Assembly: GCA_901538445.1 (NCBI GenBank)
Contig: LR594584.1
Coordinates: 1,701,111 to 1,765,110, forward strand
Origin: Gemmataceae bacterium
Lineage (GTDB): Bacteria > Planctomycetota > Planctomycetia > Gemmatales > Gemmataceae
Direction of reading: 5' to 3'
Length of the DNA: 64,000 nucleotides
In this document: in pieces, positions 50,538 through 58,224 of the stretch
How positions within the stretch are numbered: position 1 is the stretch's first letter
Layout: each line of letters begins with the position of its first letter
Program-made: the position numbers and the translations under genes
The notes under the pieces: model-generated
What the model was told of the DNA's origin: nothing
Database searches by the model: none
The model's input: the letters and a program-made list of their open reading frames with translations, nothing else

Positions 50538-52415
50538 TCACCCCTTGACCTGGGCGAACACCAGCACGCTGTACGCGCCGATGTTCACCGAGCCGTGCGC
50601 CGGGAGCCCGTCGAACTCGCCGGGTTCCGCGGTCACGTCTCCGGACGGGTAGCCCTTGAACTCCGAGCTGTACCCGGCCCAGTCACTGTTGAACAGCAAC
50701 TTCCATGCCCCGGCCGCCGGGAACCCGATGGTGAAGTTCTCGCGCACGTTCCGGTCGAAGTTCGCGAACACCACCACGTCGTCGCCCGGCCCGCCGTCCA
50801 TCCACCGGCGGAACGCGACCACGTTGTTCGCGTCGTCCACGCGGATCATCTGGACGTGCTGGCCGGTGAGCCCCTTCGTCTGGCCCCCGCGGTTGAGCCG
50901 GAGCCGGACCAGGTCGCGGTACAGCCGCACGATGCCGCGGAACGCCTCCTGCTTGTCCCAGTCGAGGGGGACCGTGTCGCGGAACCACTCGCCCTCCAGG
51001 AACTCCTGGCCCTGGAACAGCATCGGGATGCCCGGGGCGGTGAACACCAGTGCCGCGGCCAGGGTGGACCGCTTCTGGGCGAACCAGTTCTTCGGGTCGC
51101 CCGGGGCGATCTCGTGGACGATCCGGGCCTTGCCGTTGGCCACCTCGTCGTGGCTCTCCGAGTAGATGACCCGCTGGAACGCGTCCTCGTTGTACCGGTG
51201 GGTGATGGCGTCCGCGACCGCGGCCATGGACCGGTGCTCGTCGCTGGCCGCGATCACCGCCTCGCGGATCGGGTGGACGAACCGGTCGTCCCACTGCGAC
51301 CCGTACCCGGCCCCGCCCTCGGCGACCGGCTTGGTCATCCAGTCGCTGTGCTGCAGGTCCTCGGCGACGGTGAGCGTGTTCGGGTGCTTCTCCCGCATCT
51401 CGCCGTTGATCCACTGGAGCAGGGTCCACCCGTCGGGCAGGTTCGGGTCCCCGTCGGCCCGGACGCTCCGGATGTACAGGGTCATGTCCATCCGGAGCCC
51501 GTCGACGTGGTAGTCCTCGACCCACATCATGGCGTTGTCGCGGATGAACTGCCGGACCTCGGGGCGACCGTAGTCGGGCCGGGTGTCGCCCCACGGGGTC
51601 TCCTTCCGCCAGTCCTGGTAGAAGTAGATGCCGCCGCCCCCGTTCTCGCTCCACCCGTCGAACTGCCACAGGTCCAGGTCCGACGGGCCGAAGTGGTTGT
51701 ACACCACGTCGAGGATCACCGCGAACCCGTTCCGGTGGGCCGCCCGGATGAAGTTCTTGAACGCCCGCGGCCCGCCGTACGCGCTCTCGACGGCGAAGAT
51801 GTGGGCGGGGTTGTACCCCCACGACCGGTCCCCGGCGAACTCGGCCACCGGCATCACCTGGATGCAGTTCACCCCGAGCCGCTTCAGGTGGTCGAACCGG
51901 CGGACCACGCTGTCGAACGTGCCCGGGTGCGGGCTGTTCGGGTCCTCGTCGTTGAACGTGCCGACGTGCAGCTCGTAGATCACCCACTCGTTCCACGGCG
52001 GGGTCTTGAAGTACTCCTCGCCCCAGTCGAACTCTGGGTCGTGGACGACCGCGTTGCCGACGGAGTTGGTGACCTCGCGGGCGTACGGGTCGATCTTCGA
52101 CAGCTCCCCGGCCGGGGTCTTCAGGAGGTAGCGGTACTCGTCGCCGACCTTGGCCCCCGGCACGTCGGCGTACCAGTAGCCCTCGGGGTTCTCGCGGGCG
52201 AGCGGGTGCGCGGCCCCGTCCCAGTTGTTGAACGTGCCGGTGACGGACACGGCCTCGGCGTGGGGGGCCCACACGCGGAACGCGACCCCGGCCCCGTGCG
52301 GGATCGCGCCCATGCCGGGGCGGGCCGCCGGGGCCTCGGAGTGCCGGCCGTGCGCGATCGCGCCGGCCGGGTACGGGATCGACCCGTGGGGGCGAGCGGG
52401 AGCCTTTGCGGTCAT
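50538..52415 (-). CDS. CBM48-GH13 alpha-glucan enzyme (branching-enzyme-like)
   Basis: A 625-residue enzyme. Residues about 45-125 are a CBM48/E-set domain (GVAFRVWAPHAEAVSVTGTF). The GH13 barrel follows: DVVYNHFG, then DGLRMDMT with the nucleophile D310, LTVAEDL with the acid/base E352, and ESHDE with the transition-state Asp. The all-beta C-terminal domain ends the protein. The HDEV..GKA.I pattern is close to branching enzymes, but the N-terminus is short. It could form alpha-1,6 branches in glycogen or act on trehalose-related glucans. No glg operon is adjacent; its neighbours are envelope genes. Confidence 0.85.
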   Translation of the reverse strand: MTAKAPARPHGSIPYPAGAIAHGRHSEAPAARPGMGAIPHGAGVAFRVWAPHAEAVSVTGTFNNWDGAAHPLARENPEGYWYADVPGAKVGDEYRYLLKTPAGELSKIDPYAREVTNSVGNAVVHDPEFDWGEEYFKTPPWNEWVIYELHVGTFNDEDPNSPHPGTFDSVVRRFDHLKRLGVNCIQVMPVAEFAGDRSWGYNPAHIFAVESAYGGPRAFKNFIRAAHRNGFAVILDVVYNHFGPSDLDLWQFDGWSENGGGGIYFYQDWRKETPWGDTRPDYGRPEVRQFIRDNAMMWVEDYHVDGLRMDMTLYIRSVRADGDPNLPDGWTLLQWINGEMREKHPNTLTVAEDLQHSDWMTKPVAEGGAGYGSQWDDRFVHPIREAVIAASDEHRSMAAVADAITHRYNEDAFQRVIYSESHDEVANGKARIVHEIAPGDPKNWFAQKRSTLAAALVFTAPGIPMLFQGQEFLEGEWFRDTVPLDWDKQEAFRGIVRLYRDLVRLRLNRGGQTKGLTGQHVQMIRVDDANNVVAFRRWMDGGPGDDVVVFANFDRNVRENFTIGFPAAGAWKLLFNSDWAGYSSEFKGYPSGDVTAEPGEFDGLPAHGSVNIGAYSVLVFAQVKG

Positions 52416-52446
52416 CGGTTGGGATCTCGGTGGTGGGGGACAGTTA

Positions 52447-52541
52447 AGGACCAGATGACAGAACATCAGAGGTCAGAAACGCAAAACAAAGTCTTGTTGA
52501 TTTCTGACCGTCTATCCTCTGCGGTTCTGTCCTCTGGTCCT
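52447..52541. repeat. Palindrome, family L
   Basis: AGGACCAGATGACAGAAC faces its inverse (one mismatch) across about 60 bases that hold a second inner inverted repeat (GTCAGAAA/TTTCTGAC). AT-rich loop. It fills the gap upstream of the GH13 gene. Confidence 0.85.
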
Positions 52542-52584
52542 GAGGGTTTCTTGGCGATCCGGGAGCACGGGCGCCCATTAGTAG

Positions 52585-53481
52585 TCACGCCGGAGCCAGC
52601 CGCGGCCGGTTCAGGCCGTGCCCGTGCCGCTGGGCGTACACGAACGTCAGCTCCGCGCCGAACAGGAGGATCTGCGTGGAATAGTAGACCCAGACCAGCA
52701 GCGCGACGAACGTGCCCGCCGCGCCGTAGGCCGAGCCGACCGCGGCCCGCCCCAAATAGAGGCCGATCAGGTAGCGGCCGCCGGCGAACAGCGCCGCCGT
52801 CACCAGCGCCCCGAGCCACACGTCGGACCACGCCAGCCGCACGTCCGGGAGCACCTTGAAGATCATCGCGAACAGGAGCGTCGTCAGCACGAACGGGACC
52901 AGGACGTTCAGCACGCGGCCGTAGTTGAGCCACCCCGGGACGTACCCCGAGACGCGGCCCTCCATCGCGCCGAGCACCGCACCGAGCAGCAGCGACGCCA
53001 CCAGGAGCAGCGCGGCCCCGCCCACGAGGGCGAACGCCAGCAGGCGGCCGCGGAGGAACGCAATGGCCCCGCCCGGCCGCTCGCTCCCGGGGACGTGCCA
53101 GATCACGTTCAGGGCGTTCCGCAGTTCGGCGAACAGGTTCGACGCGCCGAACAGCGCCACCGCGAACGCGACGACCGTGGCGGCGACGCCCTCGCCCCCG
53201 GCGGCGCTCTTCGCGACGAGTTGCTCGATGACGACGGCCGCCTGCTCGCCGGTCGTGTCGCGCAGTTGCTCGACGAGTTCGCCCCGGGCCGCCTCCGCAC
53301 CGAACACCGACCCGACGATGGCGACCACGGCGATCAGCAGCGGCGAGAGCGAGAGGGCCGTGTAAAACGCGAGCGCCGCACCGAGCCGCGGCCCGTTGTC
53401 GTCCCAGAACTTCGCGCCGGAGTCCTTCAGCACCTTCGCGGCGTCGCGGAGCGTCACAGGGGTTGGCCTCCTCGCCAGCAT
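52585..53481 (-). CDS. YihY/UPF0761 family membrane protein
   Basis: A 298-residue inner-membrane protein with about six spans. DNGPRLGAALAFYTALSLSPLLI is the family N-terminal signature, FGASNLFAELRNALNVIWHV the central one, and WVYYSTQILLFGAELTFVYA the C-terminal one. Formerly called RNase BN, wrongly; the present view is an envelope protein of unknown role. ATG 53481 was chosen because upstream in-frame codons come from a palindrome. A sigma-54 element lies 29 bp upstream. Confidence 0.9.
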   Translation of the reverse strand: MLARRPTPVTLRDAAKVLKDSGAKFWDDNGPRLGAALAFYTALSLSPLLIAVVAIVGSVFGAEAARGELVEQLRDTTGEQAAVVIEQLVAKSAAGGEGVAATVVAFAVALFGASNLFAELRNALNVIWHVPGSERPGGAIAFLRGRLLAFALVGGAALLLVASLLLGAVLGAMEGRVSGYVPGWLNYGRVLNVLVPFVLTTLLFAMIFKVLPDVRLAWSDVWLGALVTAALFAGGRYLIGLYLGRAAVGSAYGAAGTFVALLVWVYYSTQILLFGAELTFVYAQRHGHGLNRPRLAPA

Positions 53482-53510
53482 CGTTCTATCGTGTACGGCA
53501 CCCCGGCCAG

Positions 53511-53526
53511 TGCGAAATGCGTGCCA
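53511..53526 (-). promoter_or_regulatory. Sigma-54 promoter for the YihY gene
   Basis: Minus strand TGGCACGCATTTCGCA: perfect -24 half, GC at -12, ending 29 bp before the ATG. Confidence 0.75.
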
Positions 53527-53564
53527 AACCAGGCGCGTGGTGCCCGACCGGTGGCCTTTCTTGT

Positions 53565-53632
53565 GGCGAACCCTGAGCGCCGGCAAGGGGGGGGGGGAAG
53601 CGTCACCCCCTCGCTGGCGCTCAGGGTTCGCC
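53565..53632. repeat. Family A palindrome, diverged in the centre
   Basis: GGCGAACCCTGAGCGC and GCGCTCAGGGTTCGCC pair at the ends; a long G-run replaces part of the left inner arm, so the centre no longer pairs fully. Confidence 0.85.
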
Positions 53633-53688
53633 CGGCCATGCGTCCACTTCAAAGCGACGCACGACGGTCCCGCCCTGCCCTGAACGCA

Positions 53689-53715
53689 AGAAGCCCCGGG
53701 AACCCCGGGGCTTCT
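53689..53715 (-). terminator. Hairpin after the DUF1328 gene
   Basis: AGAAGCCCCGG/CCGGGGCTTCT stem, 11 bp, 29 bases past the stop codon on the minus strand. Confidence 0.6.
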
Positions 53716-53743
53716 GTGTACGGTCCCGGCAGTTCGCCGGGCG

Positions 53744-53917
53744 TCAGACCGCGTCGCGTGTCGTCCGGTCGCCCACGATGAGGGAGACGACGAACAGGAC
53801 CAGGAACACGAAGAACAGGATCTTGGCGGCGACCATCGACGTGCCGGCCACGTCGGTGAAGCCGAACAGAGCCGAGATCAGTGCGATCACCAGGAACATG
53901 ATGGCCCAGCGGAGCAT
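53744..53917 (-). CDS. DUF1328 (YtjA-like) small membrane protein, 57 residues
   Basis: A short gene that automatic length filters can miss. The protein begins MLRWAIMFLVIALISALFGF, continues with TDVAGTSMVAAKILFFVFLV and ends in LVLFVVSLIVGDRTTRDAV; two spans separated by the GTSM turn, which is the DUF1328/YtjA family throughout. GAGGA lies upstream of ATG. Its function is unknown, though the family is often stress-induced. The nearest promoter is a sigma-54 element 162 bp upstream, leaving a long leader with two small hairpins. Confidence 0.9.
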   Translation of the reverse strand: MLRWAIMFLVIALISALFGFTDVAGTSMVAAKILFFVFLVLFVVSLIVGDRTTRDAV

Positions 53918-54079
53918 GGGAAGTCCTCTTAAAGTGGTAACGGTTGGTTCGGTGTATGTGAACTACCGCGGCTCGTTCGGTGGCGGCGGTAGGCTAGCTC
54001 GGACCCGGTCTATGTGTTCCGCCGGAACCCGGCGGGCTTGTCTCAGTGCGTCCCGCGTCGCGGGAACGGACTGATGTAT

Positions 54080-54095
54080 TGCACGCCGCGTGCCA
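54080..54095 (-). promoter_or_regulatory. Sigma-54 promoter upstream of the DUF1328 gene
   Basis: Minus strand TGGCACGCGGCGTGCA: perfect -24 half, GC at -12. It is farther from its gene (162 bp) than the others. It lies just past the tspO stop, so it cannot serve tspO. Confidence 0.7.
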
Positions 54096-54101
54096 ATCGC
54101 C

Positions 54102-54623
54102 TCAGGAGTGAGCCGCGAGCAGCACGATCGAGCCGTTGAGTACGGCCGCGAAGCTCACCCACAGCCAGTACGGGAGCATGAGCCACCCGGCGGTCCGCGA
54201 GACGAGGAAGAACTGCGTCATGGTGACGCCCGCGGCGACCCACAGCAGGCAGATGTCGAGGAACCCGAGAAGCGGACTGCGCAGGCCGAAAAACAGCACG
54301 CTCCACGCGAGGTTCAGGCCCAACTGGATCGAGAACGCGCACACCGGGCAGCAGATCTCGTCGCGGTCCTTCTCCATCCACACGATCGCCGCGGCGGTCG
54401 CCATCATGGTGTACAGGAGCGTCCACACTGGCCCGAACACCCAGTCGGGCGGGGTCCACTCGGGCTTCGGGAGCGTGTCGTACCACTCGCGCACGACGCC
54501 GGTCATCATCGACCCGCCGATCGCCGCAACCGCGACCACGGCGAGGACCAGCGCCGCCGCGCCGAGCCACGGGGTCGGGTTGCGTGTGGATTCTGCGGGC
54601 CGGCAAAGGGTGAGAGTTGTCAC
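54102..54623 (-). CDS. tspO: TspO/MBR family tryptophan-rich sensory protein
   Basis: A 173-residue inner-membrane protein with five spans. LPKPEWTPPDWVFGPVWTLL is the family hallmark in the first loop and second helix; IQLGLNLAWSVLFFGLRSP and PYWLWVSFAAVLN complete it. TspO proteins bind porphyrins or cholesterol-like ligands and take part in stress signalling. The N-terminal extension of about 20 residues is polar. A sigma-54 element lies 57 bp upstream. Confidence 0.94.
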   Translation of the reverse strand: MTTLTLCRPAESTRNPTPWLGAAALVLAVVAVAAIGGSMMTGVVREWYDTLPKPEWTPPDWVFGPVWTLLYTMMATAAAIVWMEKDRDEICCPVCAFSIQLGLNLAWSVLFFGLRSPLLGFLDICLLWVAAGVTMTQFFLVSRTAGWLMLPYWLWVSFAAVLNGSIVLLAAHS

Positions 54624-54680
54624 TGGTGAGTCCTCCGTTGGGTCGGGTCGGTCCTGAGCCCGAGGCGATGCGAGGAATAA

Positions 54681-54696
54681 TGCTCACCGGGTGCCA
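54681..54696 (-). promoter_or_regulatory. Sigma-54 promoter for tspO
   Basis: Minus strand TGGCACCCGGTGAGCA: TGGCAC at -24 and GC at -12, ending 57 bp before the ATG. Confidence 0.72.
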
Positions 54697-54760
54697 AACG
54701 CGCGGCGGGAGGCGTCGGGGCGGAAAAATCGGCCCGCGGCGCGGCGGCGCAAACGAAGAC

Positions 54761-54782
54761 GCCGCCGGGAGAGGCCGGCGGC
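54761..54782 (-). terminator. Hairpin after the DUF2383 gene
   Basis: GCCGCCGG/CCGGCGGC, 8-bp stem, with TCTTCGTTT following on the minus strand. Confidence 0.45.
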
Positions 54783-54814
54783 GGGTGCAAGGCGCTCCAC
54801 TTCGGGGGCGGCCG

Positions 54815-55264
54815 TCAGGCCATGCCGCCCATGAGGCGGTCGATCCGCTCGACGTGCTCCCGGTCGCGGGGGAGCAACTCGGACCGGATCAGCGCCTTGC
54901 ACTCGGGGTTCAGGTCGTTGTTCTCCAGGGCGAGTTCGTACTCGTTGACCGAGTGCTGCTCGCCCTGTTTGAGGGCCGCGAACGCCACGGCCCGACTCAT
55001 GTCGCCGACCGCGGCCTCGAACGAGGGCCACGGGCCGGGCGACTCCACGTCGCGGCCGCCGTTCCGGGCGACCGTGTCGCGGAGCAGGCCGACGGCGCGG
55101 GCGTGGTCCTCGCGGATCTTCTGGAGGTCGTCGAGGGCGTGCGGGTCCTCGAACTTCTCCATCGCTTCGTCGTAGGTGGCCACGGCGGCCAGCTCGCACC
55201 GCAGCAGTGCGGCGAGGGCGTTCGCGTCACAGGCCCCGGCGGGGCGGTTCTCGACTGCGCTCAT
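54815..55264 (-). CDS. DUF2383 ferritin-like four-helix protein
   Basis: A 149-residue soluble protein, nearly all helix. LLRCELAAVATYDEAMEKF, IREDHARAVGLLRD, LKQGEQHSVNEYELALEN and RSELLPRDREHVERID hold the spaced Glu/His residues of ferritin-like bundles and match the DUF2383 family (PA2169-like). It may bind iron or simply be a stress-related bundle protein. ATG 55264 was preferred to 55279 because the protein starts MSAVENRPAG there. No sigma-54 element is visible. Confidence 0.82.
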   Translation of the reverse strand: MSAVENRPAGACDANALAALLRCELAAVATYDEAMEKFEDPHALDDLQKIREDHARAVGLLRDTVARNGGRDVESPGPWPSFEAAVGDMSRAVAFAALKQGEQHSVNEYELALENNDLNPECKALIRSELLPRDREHVERIDRLMGGMA

Positions 55265-55288
55265 TGGTACACCTCGCACGTGTAAGGG

Positions 55289-55320
55289 CGCGGCCCGGCG
55301 GGTTCCCCTGCCGGGCCGCG
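55289..55320 (-). terminator. Hairpin after the lipoprotein gene
   Basis: CGCGGCCCGGC, 10-base loop, GCCGGGCCGCG: a perfect 11-bp stem 18 bases past the stop, without a T-run. Confidence 0.55.
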
Positions 55321-55337
55321 TGTGCCGGCTCAGCCAC

Positions 55338-55742
55338 TCACGGGGCCTCGACCTTGATCTTCACATCGACGGAGGTCGCGGTGCCGCCCTCGGGCGTGCC
55401 GGTGACCTTCAGGACGTGCTCGCCGAGCGGGGCGTCCTTGGCGACCGACACCTTCAGGACCGCGTCGGCCGGGTCGCCGGGCTTGAAGTCGGCCTTGTTC
55501 AGCTCCGCCTTCACCTTGTCGGACGGCGAGGCCACGGCGAGCTTCACGTTCTGCTTGAAGTCCTTCCCGCGGTCGAGCGAGACCTTCACCGACTCGGCGT
55601 TGTCCTGCTTGATCGTGGTGGACGTGGTCGGCGCGGAGATCTTGAACGAGCTGGAAGTGCCCGGGGTGCCGCCCTCGGGGCTCTTGTTGCAGCCGACGAC
55701 GAGGACCGCGGCCAGGGCGGCGGTGGAGAGAGCGAAACGCAT
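55338..55742 (-). CDS. Small lipoprotein with beta-sandwich-like domain
   Basis: A 134-residue exported protein with a lipobox VVGC (Cys18), so it is probably lipid-anchored. The mature part is Ser/Thr/Lys-rich and strand-forming: SVKVSLDRGKDFKQNVKLAV, then GDPADAVLKVSVAKDAPLG, recalling Ig-like or NEW3-type domains. A sigma-54 element lies 63 bp upstream, giving it a place in the envelope regulon. Confidence 0.8.
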   Translation of the reverse strand: MRFALSTAALAAVLVVGCNKSPEGGTPGTSSSFKISAPTTSTTIKQDNAESVKVSLDRGKDFKQNVKLAVASPSDKVKAELNKADFKPGDPADAVLKVSVAKDAPLGEHVLKVTGTPEGGTATSVDVKIKVEAP

Positions 55743-55805
55743 ATGGACGCCTCAGGTGCTTGTACCCAGTGGTCCGGCGAAGTTGCCGGAGTGGTGGAAC
55801 ACTGT

Positions 55806-55821
55806 TGCAACCCCCGTGCCG
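55806..55821 (-). promoter_or_regulatory. Sigma-54 promoter for the lipoprotein gene
   Basis: Minus strand CGGCACGGGGGTTGCA: GGCACG and a full TTGCA, ending 63 bp before the ATG. Confidence 0.77.
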
Positions 55822-55857
55822 CCGGGAGAAAGCGAAAACCCGGCGACATTGGCAACT

Positions 55858-55987
55858 CGGGAGCGCAGCGACCGGAGTGGGGTGTTGAGTAATGTGAGCG
55901 AGCGGCGCGGCGTCAGCCCGGCGGGCTGGGGCGCTCATCGGAACCCGGAAACTCGCACGACCCGAACTCCGGTCGCTGACGCTCCCG
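55858..55987. repeat. Palindrome, family M
   Basis: CGGGAGCGCAGCGACCGGAG at 55858 faces ACTCCGGTCGCTGACGCTCC ending 55987, with one bulged base; the loop includes a smaller AGCCCGGCGGGCT hairpin. Confidence 0.8.
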
Positions 55988-56006
55988 GCTCTCGGGGAGC
56001 CCGCGG

Positions 56007-57410
56007 CTACTTCGCGAGGGTGCCGTCCGGGTTGAGCTTGAGCAGGTACGCGTGCCAGTCCTTCTCGAACGCGGCCGCGTCCTTGCCCACGAGCGCCGCG
56101 AACGCCTGCCGCGGGTCGCCCCCGGTGTTCACCGCGACGAGGTACTTGCGGAACGCCTCGGTGCCGATCACCCGCTTGCCGAACGTCAGGTAGTACGCCA
56201 GCGCCCAGCTCGACAGGTACGCCCGGTTCGCGGCCGCCTTCTGGTCCGCGTGCGACGCCAGGAACGCGTCGCGGTTGGTGGTCAGCAGGTCGCCGAGCGG
56301 CACGAGCGCGGTGCCGCCCTTCCCCTTGAGCCCGTCCTTGACGCGGGCGAGCCGCTCCTTGTCGGGCGTGTCGGCCCGGAGCTCGCCGGCCTCGACCACG
56401 GACGTCTCGAACACCTGCGCGAGCCCCTCGTTGAGCCACCGGGGCAGCTCCCCCGGCCCCTTGCCGGCCTTGACCGCCTCGGGCGGCAGCGGCGGGTACA
56501 CGAACGTGGTGGCGTAGGCGTGGAACGCCTCGTGGTACAGGACCGCGAACACCGCGGCGGTGGCCCGGTCGAACCGGGCGCCGTTCTCGCGGTCCCCGGC
56601 GAACACGCGGTTCCGCTCGGCCCGCACGGCCCCGAGGTACCGGTTGAGCTCGGGCGGCGGGTACAGCTTCCGCACCTCGCCCTCGTACTTGTCGAGCCGC
56701 GCGAGCTCCTGGGAGTGGTGGATGCGGGCGGTCTGGAGCCGGGTGCCGAGCTCCCGCAGGTCGTGCCCGCACAGCACCTGGTTGTTCGCCCGGTCGTACA
56801 CCGCGGGGTTGAGCAGGAGCGCCTCGCCGACCGGCCCGAGCAGCGCCTTGTACTCGTCGCGGTCCGTGGCGAGCATGATCCGCGTCGGCCGGGCGTCCTT
56901 CACCGCGGGCGGGAGGAACCGGGCGAACGCGGTGTAGACCTGTTCGAGCCGGACCGCGGACCGGCGGGTGAGCTCCTCGGACCCGGTCGATTCGAGGAAG
57001 AAGTACTCGGACTCGTACCGCCGGGCCGCGCCGGGCTTGCCGGGCCAGTCCTTGGAGACGAGTTCGAGCGAGTCCATCCGCTTCCGCTCGCCCTCGCCGC
57101 TCGGGTCGAGGTCGGCGAGCCGCTCCTTGAGGAGCGCCCGCTCGGCCTCGGGGAGGCGCTTCAGCTCCTTGACCTCGGCCCGGGTGAAGTTGTCGGTGAG
57201 GGTGATGGTCGGCCGGCCCGGGGGCCGGGACACGTGCCGAAACCGGAACCCGTCCGGCCCCTCGGCGAGCAGCAGCCCCTGGAACTTCGCCCCGTTCTGG
57301 AGCGTGATCTCGTCGAACGACCAGTTCGCCAGGCCCGCGGGCGGGGCCGGCGGCTGCGCGAGCGCGGCCCCGGCGAGCAGCACGGGACAGGTGAGGGCAA
57401 CGAGGCGCAT
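56007..57410 (-). CDS. DUF1570-type secreted putative metallopeptidase
   Basis: A 467-residue exported protein with a signal peptide (VALTCPVLLAGAALA, cleavage near 18). VLYHEAFHAYATTFV near 295 is a HExxH zinc site and LPRWLNEGLAQVFET the downstream Glu-bearing helix, the peptidase-MA/DUF1570 layout. A Tudor-like N-terminal part (LQNGAKFQGLLLAEGPDGF) precedes it. The substrate is unknown. The start at 57410 begins at the signal peptide. Confidence 0.82.
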   Translation of the reverse strand: MRLVALTCPVLLAGAALAQPPAPPAGLANWSFDEITLQNGAKFQGLLLAEGPDGFRFRHVSRPPGRPTITLTDNFTRAEVKELKRLPEAERALLKERLADLDPSGEGERKRMDSLELVSKDWPGKPGAARRYESEYFFLESTGSEELTRRSAVRLEQVYTAFARFLPPAVKDARPTRIMLATDRDEYKALLGPVGEALLLNPAVYDRANNQVLCGHDLRELGTRLQTARIHHSQELARLDKYEGEVRKLYPPPELNRYLGAVRAERNRVFAGDRENGARFDRATAAVFAVLYHEAFHAYATTFVYPPLPPEAVKAGKGPGELPRWLNEGLAQVFETSVVEAGELRADTPDKERLARVKDGLKGKGGTALVPLGDLLTTNRDAFLASHADQKAAANRAYLSSWALAYYLTFGKRVIGTEAFRKYLVAVNTGGDPRQAFAALVGKDAAAFEKDWHAYLLKLNPDGTLAK

Positions 57411-57552
57411 CGTGACTCGACCTCCAACGCGGTTCCCCGCTCCATCGTCCCGCGGCGCGGCCCGCCCGTCCAGAGCCAATCGCGGATGACGTTGAAGGCC
57501 GCGCGCCCCGGCGGGTATCTTTAGCCAATCCAATCCCTTGCGAGGACGCCGC

Positions 57553-58137
57553 ATGACCACCGCACTTGCTGAACCACCCGGTGGCAGGCCGGTCCCGGTC
57601 CGGTGGACCCGTGCCGAGTACCACCGGCTGGGCGAGACCGGCGTGCTGGCCGGCCGGCGCGTCGAACTGATCCGCGGGGAGATCTACGAGATGAGCCCGA
57701 TCAGTTGGCGGCACGCCCTCGCCAAGACGCGGGTGGTTCGGGTTCTCGACGCGGTCTTCGCCGGCACCGCGTGGGTGCAGGACCAGAACCCGTTCCAGGC
57801 CGGGGACTCGGAGCCCCAGCCGGACGCGGCCGTGATCCCCGGCCGGCCCGAGGATTACTCGGACCACCCGACGGTCGCGCTGCTTGTCGTGGAAGTGTCG
57901 GACACTACCCTCGACCACGACATCACGGTGAAGGCTGAGCTGTACGCGACGGCCGGGGTGCCGGACTACTGGGTGCTCGACGTGGACGGCCGCCAGCTCC
58001 GGGTGTTCCGCGACCCGGCCCCGATCCCCGGCGGCGGGGCCGCGTACCGCACCCAGCGCACCCACGGACCGGCCGACGCCGTCGCCCCCCTCGCGGCACC
58101 GGCCGCGCCCGTCCAGGTGGCCGACCTTCTCCCGTAA
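57553..58137 (+). CDS. Uma2 family putative endonuclease
   Basis: A 194-residue protein of the Uma2/DUF820 family, with a PD-(D/E)XK-like fold: EPQPDAAVIPG supplies the first Asp, LLVVEVSDTTLDHD the E-x-S segment and VKAELYATAGVPDYWVLDV the Lys and family signature. Planctomycetes and cyanobacteria carry many copies; biological roles are unproven. No mobile element or toxin partner is adjacent. Confidence 0.88.
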   Translation: MTTALAEPPGGRPVPVRWTRAEYHRLGETGVLAGRRVELIRGEIYEMSPISWRHALAKTRVVRVLDAVFAGTAWVQDQNPFQAGDSEPQPDAAVIPGRPEDYSDHPTVALLVVEVSDTTLDHDITVKAELYATAGVPDYWVLDVDGRQLRVFRDPAPIPGGGAAYRTQRTHGPADAVAPLAAPAAPVQVADLLP

Positions 58138-58224
58138 TTCACCGTTGTTACTCGCGGGCGCGTGGACGCCCCGCCGCGGATCGGGCATGATAGGACTGTC
58201 GCCCCGAGTTCACCGGGACCGTCC

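Noticed and set aside
54681-54815. A common activator-binding motif (GCAAAC) upstream of several sigma-54 elements
   Set aside because: It occurs near only three of the promoters and at varying distance; too short to support.
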